Below are positions 7,541 to 14,288 of a stretch of 24,395 nt of DNA, in pieces. The notes below the pieces were generated by a model. It had not been told where the DNA came from, did not search any database, and worked only from the letters and a program-made list of their open reading frames with translations. The translations under genes and the position numbers were made by a program. This stretch comes from an uncultured Collinsella sp. (GTDB lineage: Bacteria; Actinomycetota; Coriobacteriia; Coriobacteriales; Coriobacteriaceae): positions 1 to 24,395 of the forward strand of contig CALHWR010000043.1 in NCBI GenBank assembly GCA_938036665.1, read 5' to 3'. Within the stretch, counting starts at the first letter, position 1. Each line of letters begins with the position of its first letter.

Positions 7541-7573
7541 AAAGGAGCTGCTCCATGGGGGCGGCTCCTTTTT
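7541..7573 (+). terminator. Terminator after glmU
   Basis: AAAGGAGC (7541-7548), a 15-nt loop, GCTCCTTT (7564-7571) and further T residues. It lies 17 bp after the glmU stop, so glmU and prs are probably at least partly separate transcription units. Confidence 0.8.
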
Positions 7574-7632
7574 CTATCGTGACCTGCGCAACCGGATGAG
7601 TGGTCGGTTCGTGTCCGTTGGCGGTAAAGACG

Positions 7633-7670
7633 TTATCAGGACCCGATAAACCCCGCCGCGCGGTTACAAT
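7633..7670 (+). promoter_or_regulatory. Candidate prs promoter with overlapping palindrome
   Basis: A 17-bp near-perfect palindrome, TTATCAGG-A-CCCGATAA (7633-7649, one mismatch), lies 15 bp before a TACAAT -10-like hexamer (7665-7670). This places the palindrome over the expected -35 region, where a repressor could act. No good -35 hexamer is visible. A strong ribosome binding site (AAAGGAGAAGGG) precedes the ATG at 7717. Confidence 0.35.
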
Positions 7671-7716
7671 GCAACAAGGCATCTATATGGCATTCGATGT
7701 ATAAAGGAGAAGGGTA

Positions 7717-8703
7717 ATGCCGATTAATGATCCCGAGAAGTCGGAGAATATGCGCAAGTCCATCCGCGTGTATTCCGGTTCCTCCAACCGTCCCCTCGCT
7801 CAGAAGATTGCTGAGTACCTTGGGGTCGAGCTTTCGGGCCTTACGCTAAAGCAGTTCGCCAATGGTGAGATTTACGCCCGCTACGACGAGACCGTCCGCG
7901 GCGCCGACGTCTTCCTGATTCAGTCCGTGGCCGGCGGCAACGTCAACGACATGCTCATGGAGCTGCTCATCGCCACCGACGCTGCCAAGCGCGCATCCGC
8001 CCGCTCCATCACCGCCGTTATCACCCACTACGGCTATGCCCGCCAGGACCGCAAGGCCGGCCCGCGCGAGCCCATCACCGCCCGCCTCGTCGCCAACCTG
8101 CTCGAGCGTGCCGGCGTCAACCGCATCATCACCCTCGACCTGCACCAGGGCCAGATCCAGGGCTTCTTCGATATCCCGGTTAACCACCTGTCCGCACTGC
8201 CGCTGTTTGGCCAGTACTACAACGACATGCACTTCGACACCGACAACCTGGTTGTCGTCTCCCCTGACGTGGGTCGTGCCAAGGCCGCCAAGAAGCTGTC
8301 CGACATGCTCGGCTGCGACCTGGCCATCGCCCACAAGGGCCGTCCGCGCCACAACGCCGCCGAGGTCATGGGCATCATCGGTGACATCAAGGGCAAGACC
8401 TGCATCATCAACGACGACATGATCGACACCGCTGGCACCCTGTGCGCCAACGTCAAGGAGCTCAAGGCTATGGGCGCCGGCGACATCTACGTCTGCGCCA
8501 CCCACGGCATCTTCTCCGGTCCGGCCATCGAGCGTCTGAACGACGCCCCCATCGTCGAGTGCGTCGTCACCGACGCCATCCCCGTCGAGGTCGGCGGCAA
8601 GATCAAGACTATCTCGGTCGCCGAGGAGTTCGCTCAGGCCATCTCCGCCGTTTACCACGAGGAGCCCGTCTCCACGCTCGTCGGCGGCGACTTCGCGCTG
8701 TAG
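7717..8703 (+). CDS. prs: Ribose-phosphate pyrophosphokinase (PRPP synthetase)
   Basis: Prs transfers pyrophosphate from ATP to ribose-5-phosphate to give PRPP, used for purine, pyrimidine, NAD, histidine and tryptophan synthesis. The 328-residue protein matches class I enzymes: SGSSNRPLAQKIAEYLG near residue 21, FANGEIYARYDETVRG, YGYARQDRKAGPREPI, the metal-binding DLHQGQIQGFFD, and the PRPP-binding loop INDDMIDTAGTL. A first-domain nucleotide-loop histidine is also present. The ATG at 7717 is supported by its strong ribosome binding site; an alternative internal Met (residue 12) has none as good. PurF, a major PRPP consumer, is encoded at the right edge of this window. pth normally follows closely, but here it is displaced by the 8790-10520 insert. 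Confidence 0.97.
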   Translation: MPINDPEKSENMRKSIRVYSGSSNRPLAQKIAEYLGVELSGLTLKQFANGEIYARYDETVRGADVFLIQSVAGGNVNDMLMELLIATDAAKRASARSITAVITHYGYARQDRKAGPREPITARLVANLLERAGVNRIITLDLHQGQIQGFFDIPVNHLSALPLFGQYYNDMHFDTDNLVVVSPDVGRAKAAKKLSDMLGCDLAIAHKGRPRHNAAEVMGIIGDIKGKTCIINDDMIDTAGTLCANVKELKAMGAGDIYVCATHGIFSGPAIERLNDAPIVECVVTDAIPVEVGGKIKTISVAEEFAQAISAVYHEEPVSTLVGGDFAL

Positions 8704-8736
8704 TCCAACGCGTATCGCATCATCTTTGATGTTTTT

Positions 8737-8768
8737 AAAGGGTCGGAAGCTCGCTTCCGACCCTTTTT
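8737..8768 (+). terminator. Terminator after prs
   Basis: AAAGGGTCGGAAGC (8737-8750), a 2-nt loop, GCTTCCGACCCTTT (8753-8766), then T residues. The 14-bp perfect stem lies about 35 bp downstream of prs and separates it from the insert that follows. Confidence 0.88.
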
Positions 8769-8789
8769 CTATTCCTCGCCAATCCGCCC

Positions 8790-8992
8790 TGGACAGTTAG
8801 TTCAGATACGTATTTTTTAAAGCTCCAAAGGTCCGTTCGGAGCCTTCTGAGCTCCCCGGCGGATGCCATGCCGCCCGAAGCTCATCGTTTTCGAGTACAA
8901 CCGCCGCATATATTATCTTCAAATCGCCCTCGAAGGCCCTTAGAAACACCTCGAACGCCCGCCGCCTTATACGTATCTGAACTAACTGTCCA
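8790..8992. mobile_element. 203-bp element with 24-bp terminal inverted repeats (copy 1, MITE-like)
   Basis: The left end (8790-8813) begins TGGACAGTTAGTTC and ends GATACGTAT. The right end (8969-8992) is its perfect reverse complement, 24 of 24. The interior has no convincing gene, although one frame is open across it. A second element with the same ends lies at 10317-10520. No transposase and no clear target-site duplication are visible. The remainder up to 9155 shows nothing identifiable. Confidence 0.75.
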
Positions 8993-9155
8993 GTAGCCAT
9001 CGTCAACCTTCTCGGCAGAGCTCAATTTCCTGCAATCCCCTCAACCGATTCCACCGATTTCCTAACACCCGGCCGTTCATGGCGCCCAGCACCCCGCTGA
9101 GCGAAAAGAACGGTATGGCGGTCGCATTCTGCCGCCAACTTAGTACGTTATAGCT

Positions 9156-10283
9156 ATGACGACCGTGATTTCACATTTCTCCGCCCTCCGCGCAATTCGT
9201 CGCGCACGACGGGCGTACTCTGCCCTACCCTGGAGCTCCATTGATAGTGAACAGCAAGCACAGGCCTTGGCTAGCTGCATTCCCAATAATGACGCGATAG
9301 ACTTTGGCGCACTTTCGATACTCGACGCCTGGAATGAAGATGATTCCGAGCTGCTCGATCTTCTCGTTTCAAACGAAGGCAACCGACGCCCCGACAAGCG
9401 ACTTCTTCAGCATATTCTCTCCGCTCCGCTTCCTGAAGGTGCAATTATGCACGTCGAGGCCGACATCTACGCAACGTCTCCTGCCATGACAGCCATGCTT
9501 TGTTCTAAAAATGAATCAGTCGCCAAAACCTTGATGCTTCTCATGGAACTGGTCGGAACTTACTCCCTTCCTCCCGGGGCAACATACCCCATTGCCCATG
9601 ACGACATCTGGCCCAAGGGCGATGGCTACGAAGCGACGGGCGATCTTGATTGCCTGGGCAACCAGTCAGCGGCCGAACAACAGAACGAAACCCGCTATGA
9701 ACAGGCGCACTACAAATGCGAGCCCGCCACGACCATCGAAGAGCTCGAGGCGGTCGCACGGTTCGCCAAAAGTAGCTCATACGCCTCGTTTCGCACGGCA
9801 GTCAAACTCGCCCGGGCTGGATCCGCATCCCCAGCCGAATCCCTAATGTTTGCCGTTCTCGGAGCGCCCATGCGCTTTGGCGGATTCGGATGTTGCAGCC
9901 TGCCCATGGGAGGCCTGCTACTCAACCATCGAATCGACTTCGATACTCTTGCGGTCAACATGTCCTCGGGCATCCCCTATGCCATCTGCGACCTATATTG
10001 CCCGGCAGCCGGAGTCGACAACGAATACAACGGAATTGGGCATGAGCTTCAAAACGCTCGCATCCACGATGGCAATCGAAATAATGGCCTCAAGGCCATG
10101 GGCATCCACGTCCTGGTTATCAATCGCGACCAAATGAAAGACCTTGTTGCACTCGAAGCCTTCGCCCAAACGATGCATCGACTCGCAGGAGTCCGATTCC
10201 GGTACCGTATCAAGGGCTATCGCAAGCGTCAGGCCGCTTGGCTCAACGCTCTGCGGGCCGGAACCGGCCTCGCGCCGGTCTAA
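9156..10283 (+). CDS. Hypothetical protein with a C-terminal DUF559/Vsr-like nuclease-fold region
   Basis: The product has 375 residues and no confident function. The N-terminus begins MTTVISHFSALRAIRRARR; a short Ser-Ala-Leu-Arg opening followed by a basic helix resembles coriobacterial and AbiEi-type proteins that I recall. The middle contains LMLLMELVGTYSLPPGA. The C-terminal part, about 255-345, reads DFDTLAVN, ICDLYCPAAGVDNEYNG, then a charged segment ending RNNGLKAMGIHVLVINRDQM. This is the layout of DUF559-like PD-(D/E)XK endonuclease folds, where the acidic residues would be D279 and E290. The usual acidic residue two positions after the Glu is Asn292 here. The gene is visibly less GC-rich than its neighbours, lacks a good ribosome binding site, and lies between two inverted-repeat elements, all signs of acquisition. 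A leaderless start is possible. Confidence 0.75.
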   Translation: MTTVISHFSALRAIRRARRAYSALPWSSIDSEQQAQALASCIPNNDAIDFGALSILDAWNEDDSELLDLLVSNEGNRRPDKRLLQHILSAPLPEGAIMHVEADIYATSPAMTAMLCSKNESVAKTLMLLMELVGTYSLPPGATYPIAHDDIWPKGDGYEATGDLDCLGNQSAAEQQNETRYEQAHYKCEPATTIEELEAVARFAKSSSYASFRTAVKLARAGSASPAESLMFAVLGAPMRFGGFGCCSLPMGGLLLNHRIDFDTLAVNMSSGIPYAICDLYCPAAGVDNEYNGIGHELQNARIHDGNRNNGLKAMGIHVLVINRDQMKDLVALEAFAQTMHRLAGVRFRYRIKGYRKRQAAWLNALRAGTGLAPV

Positions 10284-10316
10284 ACGGCGAATCACCCGTG
10301 CGCCGTCGAGCAGGGC

Positions 10317-10520
10317 TGGGCAGTTAGTTCAAATACGTATAAATGGACGCATTGAATTAGACTGTTTTGCAGCTATCTCTATACCATTCGCCCTATTTGA
10401 AGGCAGGGTAGACTTCAAAACAACGCCATATGGACTAACTAAAGCTCCAAAACAACGTATCGGCATTGAATTGAGTAATTCGAGTCCTCAGAACTTATAC
10501 GTATCTGAACTAACTGTCCA
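10317..10520. mobile_element. 204-bp element with matching terminal inverted repeats (copy 2)
   Basis: The left end 10317-10340 differs from copy 1 at two of 24 positions (TGGGCAGTTAGTTC and AATACGTAT). The right end 10497-10520 is identical to the right end of copy 1, and identity extends 3 bp further inward. The interior differs strongly from copy 1 and is more AT-rich. The only short similarity noticed is AAAGCTCCAAA (8819-8829 and 10440-10450). Same length and ends with a different core suggest a family with conserved termini. Confidence 0.7.
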
Positions 10521-10575
10521 CCTCGGATTTCGACGTCCGTCCAAACGCCCCCAAACGCCCTCAATTACCCTCCAT

Positions 10576-10604
10576 TTGACAGCGGCAACAGGGTCGCTCA
10601 CCAT
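10576..10604 (+). promoter_or_regulatory. Candidate pth promoter
   Basis: A perfect TTGACA (10576-10581) lies 54 bp before the pth ATG, after the right end of the inverted-repeat element. The -10 is weak: an ATA-containing stretch, ACCATAGCA, follows at 18-20 bp spacing. It would give pth its own promoter after separation from prs. Confidence 0.35.
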
Positions 10605-10634
10605 AGCAGGCGACAAATCAACGAAAGGATGAAC

Positions 10635-11264
10635 ATGGCAGCTGCACAGCCGCTTAAGATTCGCATGGTTGCCGGGCTTGGCAACCCGGGCGAGGAATAT
10701 GCCGAAACCCGCCACAACGCCGGCTTTAAGGCGATCGATGAGCTGGCCCGTCAGGCCGGTGTCACGTACTGGAAAAACCAGGCCGGCGCCGAGGTCGCGC
10801 TCATCAACATCAACGATCCCGAGGAAGAGGGCGGCAAGCGCCAGATTGTACTGGTCAAGCCTCAGTCGTACATGAACACCTCGGGCGGACCCATCTCCAA
10901 GCTCTGCCGCGAGTACAAGATCAAGGCCGAGGAGCTGCTCGTCATCCACGACGAGCTCGACATTCCCGCCGGTGACGTGCGCGTCAAGGTGGGCGGAGGC
11001 CATGCCGGTCACAACGGCCTGCGCTCCATCATCGACAAGATGGGCAGCCGCGACTTTAGCCGTATCCGCACCGGCATCGGCAACCCTCCCGGCAAGATGG
11101 CCGTGGCCGACTACGTGCTCAAGCAGCTGCGTGCCCGCGAGGCCGAGGATTTCCAGGACACCTGCGCCCGCGCGGCCGACGCCGCGGGCCTCGCCATCGT
11201 GCACGGCGTGATCTATGCCCGCGACCACGTCAACGGCGCCGCTTCCTCCAACGGCAAGCACTAA
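10635..11264 (+). CDS. pth: Peptidyl-tRNA hydrolase
   Basis: Pth releases tRNA from peptidyl-tRNA that drops off ribosomes. The 209-residue protein has GLGNPGEEY (14-22), the catalytic RHNAGF (His27), the substrate-binding KPQSYMNTSG (75-84), HDELDIPAG with Asp106, and GGHAGHNGLRS containing Asn127. These match the family's Asn, His, Asp and Asn active-site positions. The second of two nearby ATGs (10635) is chosen because GAAAGGA (10623-10629) is 5 nt upstream; the first ATG (10629) overlaps that site. The usual neighbour prs ends almost 2 kb upstream. The stop codon overlaps by two bases a dispersed hairpin that starts at 11263. Confidence 0.95.
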   Translation: MAAAQPLKIRMVAGLGNPGEEYAETRHNAGFKAIDELARQAGVTYWKNQAGAEVALININDPEEEGGKRQIVLVKPQSYMNTSGGPISKLCREYKIKAEELLVIHDELDIPAGDVRVKVGGGHAGHNGLRSIIDKMGSRDFSRIRTGIGNPPGKMAVADYVLKQLRAREAEDFQDTCARAADAAGLAIVHGVIYARDHVNGAASSNGKH

Positions 11265-11301
11265 AACCTACCATTTAGGGATGTTTATTTTGGCAGGTTT
11301 T
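11263..11301 (+). repeat. AAAACCTRCC hairpin repeat, copy a
   Basis: AAAACCTACCA and TGGCAGGTTTT form an 11-bp stem (one mismatch) around ATTTAGGGATGTTTATTT-like sequence. It begins inside the pth stop codon, and with its closing T run it could end pth transcription. Related copies are at 11426-11464 (opposite orientation) and 23610-23650. Confidence 0.7.
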
Positions 11302-11368
11302 ATCTACAGAAACGCCCCGGTGGCCGCATCGCAATAAACCCCGCGCTGCCATACACGCATAACACCCC

Positions 11369-11410
11369 AAAGGGGGCCGGCCTCATCACAACCCGAGGCC
11401 GGCCCCCTTT
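11369..11410 (+). terminator. Strong GC-rich hairpin downstream of pth
   Basis: AAAGGGGGCCGGCCTC (11369-11384), a 10-nt loop, and GAGGCCGGCCCCCTTT (11395-11410) form a perfect 16-bp stem followed by GCCGTTTTGCC. It lies between two inverted copies of the AAAACCTRCC repeat. Confidence 0.75.
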
Positions 11411-11425
11411 GCCGTTTTGCCTGAT

Positions 11426-11464
11426 AAAACCGACCAAAATAAACCTATCCCTATTTGGTAGGTC
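11426..11464 (-). repeat. AAAACCTRCC hairpin repeat, copy b (inverted)
   Basis: The plus strand reads AAAACCGACCAAAATAAACC, then TATCCCTATTTGGTAGGTC. This is the reverse complement of copy a with substitutions, and its last bases have diverged from the expected TTTT. Copies a and b face each other around the 11369-11410 hairpin. Confidence 0.65.
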
Positions 11465-11525
11465 GAAGTGGATAAACCCTTTTCCCAACCGCCGAAGATA
11501 CACGTAAACGGCATGTCCATGAGGG

Positions 11526-11636
11526 TATAATTTGCACCGTATGTCTGCACAACGCCTGTGCGCGTACGGTTTTATTCGGGCTACCGTCCATTTCCGTGGA
11601 GGCACGGTTCGGCCGCCCTAACAAGAGAGGGGTTCT
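11526..11636 (+). promoter_or_regulatory. Candidate nfnAB promoter and structured leader
   Basis: A perfect TATAAT (11526-11531) suggests transcription from about 11538; no good -35 is seen. The leader starts with a hairpin: ACCGTA (11537-11541 plus A) pairs with TACGGT (11565-11570), with an inner GCACA/TGTGC stem, and TTTATT follows directly. Downstream ACCGT (11583-11587) could pair either with the earlier ACGGT or with a later ACGGT (about 11604-11608), so exclusive structures are possible. GAGAGGGG is the ribosome binding site before 11637. Confidence 0.4.
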
Positions 11637-12476
11637 ATGTATAAGATCCTGGAGAAGACGCAGTTCTCGGAGAAGGTGTTCAAGTTCCGCATCGAGGCGC
11701 CCGCAATCGCCAAGCATGCGCACGCTGGACAGTTCCTCATGGTTCGCGCCAACGAGACGGGCGAGCGCGTCCCGTTTACCCTAGCTGGCTGGAACGGTGA
11801 CGAGGGCTGGGTCGAGTTCATCTTCATGGTGATCGGCAAGACCACCGAGATGCTGTCCACCTACGAGGCCGGCGAGTCGCTGCGCGACGTCGTGGGCCCG
11901 CTGGGCGTTCCCACCGAGATGGCCGAGGGCCCCTGTGCCGTCATTGGCGGCGGCGTCGGCCTGGCAATTGCCTTCCCGGTCGCCAAGCACCTGGTCGAGA
12001 CCGGTCACGAGGTCCACGCCATCATGGGCGCCCGCACCAAGGACCTCCTGCTCATGGAGGACCAGTTCCGCGAGCTCCTCGACGAGGACCACATCCACAT
12101 CACCACTGACGACGGCTCCTACGGCGAGCAGGGCGTTGTCACCGCTCCGCTGGAGCGCCTGCTGCAGGACAAGGCCGTGAGCCAGGTCTTCTGCGTCGGC
12201 CCCGTTCCGATGATGAAGTTCTCGACCCTCACCGCCCAGAAGTACGACACCCCCATCACCGCGTCGCTCAACCCCATCATGGTTGACGGCACCGGTATGT
12301 GCGGCTGTTGCCGCGTCGAGGTGGGCGGCGTGACCAAGTTCGCTTGCGTCGACGGCCCCGACTTCGATGCCACCCTAGTCGACTGGGATGACCTTCGTGC
12401 CCGCCAGGCCGCTTATCGTTCCGAAGAGGGCGCGTCCCTCAAGGCCTATGAGGAAAAGAGCTGCGCATGCCACTAG
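11637..12476 (+). CDS. nfnA: NADH-dependent ferredoxin:NADP oxidoreductase small subunit
   Basis: NfnA carries FAD and a [2Fe-2S] cluster. With NfnB it couples NADH, NADPH and ferredoxin by flavin-based electron bifurcation in the cytosol of anaerobes. The 279-residue protein is a ferredoxin-reductase-type FAD/NAD module: GQFLMVRANETGERVPFTLAG at 31-51 (flavin binding), GPLGVPTEM, GGGVGLAIAFPVAKHL (104-119), and CVGPVPMMK (186-194). The C-terminus has D217, C222, C225 and C237 with D-x4-C-x2-C-x11-C spacing, matching the unusual Asp/Cys ligand set of this family. The gene overlaps nfnB by 10 bp, so the two are co-translated. Sulfide-dehydrogenase or dihydroorotate-dehydrogenase electron-transfer subunits share the fold, but the NfnB partner favours this call. 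Confidence 0.9.
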   Translation: MYKILEKTQFSEKVFKFRIEAPAIAKHAHAGQFLMVRANETGERVPFTLAGWNGDEGWVEFIFMVIGKTTEMLSTYEAGESLRDVVGPLGVPTEMAEGPCAVIGGGVGLAIAFPVAKHLVETGHEVHAIMGARTKDLLLMEDQFRELLDEDHIHITTDDGSYGEQGVVTAPLERLLQDKAVSQVFCVGPVPMMKFSTLTAQKYDTPITASLNPIMVDGTGMCGCCRVEVGGVTKFACVDGPDFDATLVDWDDLRARQAAYRSEEGASLKAYEEKSCACH

Positions 12477-13876
12477 TTAACGGTCGTTTCGTTGCCGATA
12501 TGAAGTCGCCCCGCACCCCCGATAACGAGGAGCCGGCTGCCGAGCGCGCCTGCGACTTCCGCCCCGTCGACAAGGGCTTCACCGAGGAGATGGCGCTGGC
12601 CGAGGCCGAGCGCTGCCTCAACTGCAAGAAGCCGTTCTGTGTCGAGGGCTGCCCCGTCAACATCAACATTCCCCGCTTTATCGAGCAGATCCGCGAGAAG
12701 GACTTTGGCGGCGCCCTCGATACCATCCGCGAGGACTCCATGCTTCCCGCTATCTGCGGTCGCGTCTGCCCGCAGGAGAACCAGTGCGAGGGCAAGTGCA
12801 TCCGTGGTAAGAAATCCGAGCCCGTGGCCATCGGCCAGCTCGAGCGCTTCCTGGGTGACCGCCCCGAGCTCGCTTCCACGCCCAAGATGGCTCCCAAGAA
12901 CGGTAAGAAGGTCGCCGTCGTCGGCTCCGGCCCGTCCGGCATCACCTGCGCCGGCGAGCTCGCCCGCAACGGCTTTGACGTCACCGTCTTTGAGGCCTTC
13001 TTTACCGGCGGCGGCGTGCTGGTCTACGGCATCCCCGAGTTCCGTCTGCCCAAGGCAGTCGTCAAGCGCGAGATTGACGGCCTGGAGGACATGGGCGTCA
13101 AGTTTGAGTACAACTCCGTCGTGGGCAACATGGCCACGGCCGAGGAGCTGTTCGAGCAGGGCTTCGACGCCATCTACGTGGCGACCGGCGCCGGCCTGCC
13201 CAAGTTCCTCAACGTCCCCGGCGAGAACCTGCCCAACGTCTTCTTCGCTAACGAGTACCTCACCCGCGTGAACCTGATGAAGGCCAACAAGTTCCCCGAG
13301 TACGACACCCCCACCAAGCACGGCAAGAACGTCGTCGTCTTTGGTGGCGGCAACGTGGCTATGGACGCCGTCCGTACCGCCAAGCGCCTGGGCGCCGAGC
13401 ACGCCATCATCGCCTACCGTCGTACCGAGGACGAGATGCCCTGCCGTCGCGCCGAGCTGCACCATGCTAAGGCCGAGGGCGTCGAAGTTCTGCCGCTCGT
13501 CTCCCCGCTCGAGTTTGTCGCTGGCGAGGACGGCGCCGTGTGCGCCGTCAAGGTCCAGAAGATGGAGCTCGGCGAGCCCGACGAGTCCGGCCGTCGTCGC
13601 CCGGTGCCCATCGAGGGCGCCATCGAGGAGATCCCCTGCGACGTCGCGATCTCGGCTATCGGCACCAACGCCAACCCCTTCGCTGCCAAGATCGGCGGCA
13701 AGATGGAGCTCAACAAGTGGGGCTACATCGTCGCTGACGAGGAGACCGGCCAGACCACCGATCCCCGCATCTGGGCCGGCGGCGACATCGTCACCGGTGC
13801 CGCTACGGTCATTCTGGCGATGGGCGCCGGCAAGAAGGCCGCCGCTTCCATCACCAAGAGCCTGCTGGGCGAGTAA
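12467..13876 (+). CDS. nfnB: NADH-dependent ferredoxin:NADP oxidoreductase large subunit (GltD-like)
   Basis: The 469-residue protein resembles the glutamate synthase small subunit and is often annotated gltA/gltD. Two N-terminal cysteine sets would bind [4Fe-4S] clusters: C50, C53, C58, C62 and C97, C101, C107, C111. The FAD-binding motif GSGPSG is at 153-158, followed by GGGVLVYGIPEFRLPK. A second dinucleotide fold, VVVFGGGNVAMDAVRTAKR, binds the pyridine nucleotide near residues 286-304. The C-terminal FAD motif is WAGGDIVTGAATVILAMGAG. No glutamate synthase large subunit is present nearby, and the 10-bp overlap with nfnA supports the Nfn complex over GltBD. Transcription ends at the hairpin at 13905-13943. 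Confidence 0.92.
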   Translation: MPLVNGRFVADMKSPRTPDNEEPAAERACDFRPVDKGFTEEMALAEAERCLNCKKPFCVEGCPVNINIPRFIEQIREKDFGGALDTIREDSMLPAICGRVCPQENQCEGKCIRGKKSEPVAIGQLERFLGDRPELASTPKMAPKNGKKVAVVGSGPSGITCAGELARNGFDVTVFEAFFTGGGVLVYGIPEFRLPKAVVKREIDGLEDMGVKFEYNSVVGNMATAEELFEQGFDAIYVATGAGLPKFLNVPGENLPNVFFANEYLTRVNLMKANKFPEYDTPTKHGKNVVVFGGGNVAMDAVRTAKRLGAEHAIIAYRRTEDEMPCRRAELHHAKAEGVEVLPLVSPLEFVAGEDGAVCAVKVQKMELGEPDESGRRRPVPIEGAIEEIPCDVAISAIGTNANPFAAKIGGKMELNKWGYIVADEETGQTTDPRIWAGGDIVTGAATVILAMGAGKKAAASITKSLLGE

Positions 13877-13904
13877 TCACCTACAGCGCTCGCCATCAAA
13901 CGGC

Positions 13905-13943
13905 AAAGTCCCCGTCGAGCACACGCCCGGCGGGGACTTTTTC
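13905..13943 (+). terminator. Terminator of nfnAB
   Basis: AAAGTCCCCG (13905-13914), a 16-nt loop and CGGGGACTTT (13931-13940), then TTTC. The 10-bp perfect stem lies 28 bp after the nfnB stop. Confidence 0.88.
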
Positions 13944-13954
13944 TATGCCGACCG

Positions 13955-13999
13955 CCCCAACCACCACAAAGGGGACAGGCACCTTTGTGGTGGTTGGGG
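13955..13999 (+). repeat. CCACCACAAAGG hairpin, copy 1
   Basis: CCCCAACCACCACAAAG (13955-13971) and CTTTGTGGTGGTTGGGG (13983-13999) form a perfect 17-bp stem around loop GGGACAGGCAC. There is no T run after it on the plus strand. A related hairpin in opposite loop orientation lies at 14289-14328. Confidence 0.85.
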
Positions 14000-14016
14000 A
14001 CTTGCCTGGTCGTTTT

Positions 14017-14234
14017 ATCTCAATCTGTAACAGTTAGACCCTGTTGAGCCTTGTAGTTGTTACAGATCGAGATATTGTGCCGGCCGCCCACGCTGCATCT
14101 CAATCTGTAACAGTTAGAGACCAAATATGCCGCCTGGTGTTACAGATCAAGACGTTGGGCTGACGGCCGAACGGTTCATCTAAATCTGTAACAGTTAGAG
14201 CCATTTTCGCTGGCTTGGTGTTACAGATCGAGAT
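14017..14234. repeat. Array of three tandem 57-bp palindromes
   Basis: Units occupy 14017-14073, 14097-14153 and 14178-14234, separated by 23 and 24 bp of unrelated sequence (periods 80 and 81 bp). Each starts ATCTCAATCTGTAACA (unit 3 ATCTAAATCTGTAACA), has a 25-nt middle beginning GTTAGA, and ends TGTTACAGATCGAGAT (unit 2 ends CAAGAC). The 16-nt arms pair nearly perfectly. Middles differ except for GTTAGA and a TGG-type ending. With the hairpins at 13955 and 14289 this accounts for most of the 458-bp gene-free region between the convergent nfnB and kinase-like genes. Confidence 0.9.
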
Positions 14235-14288
14235 TTGCAAAAGCCGAGGATAGGCACTGCCGCCAAGGCCTTCCCCTCCGCCTAAAAC

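Noticed and set aside
7600..7640. tRNA-like GGTTCG word upstream of prs
   Set aside because: No cloverleaf arms or acceptor stem could be built around it.
7846..8658. 270-residue frame antisense to prs
   Set aside because: Same codon-bias shadow, rich in Gly, Asp and Val with no domain; prs is certain on the other strand.
8797..9006. 69-residue minus-strand frame across inverted-repeat element 1
   Set aside because: It spans both terminal repeats, has no ribosome binding site, and the frame is not conserved in element 2 beyond the translated ends.
10144..10632. 162-residue plus-strand frame over the end of the cargo gene and element 2
   Set aside because: It overlaps the cargo gene in another frame and translates terminal repeats and the pth promoter. 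It is a chance open frame.
14017..14234. Possible short CRISPR array
   Set aside because: Only three units, each a 57-bp palindrome whose middle varies. Inter-unit segments are 23-24 bp, repeats are diverged, and no cas gene is nearby. It is better described as tandem palindromes.
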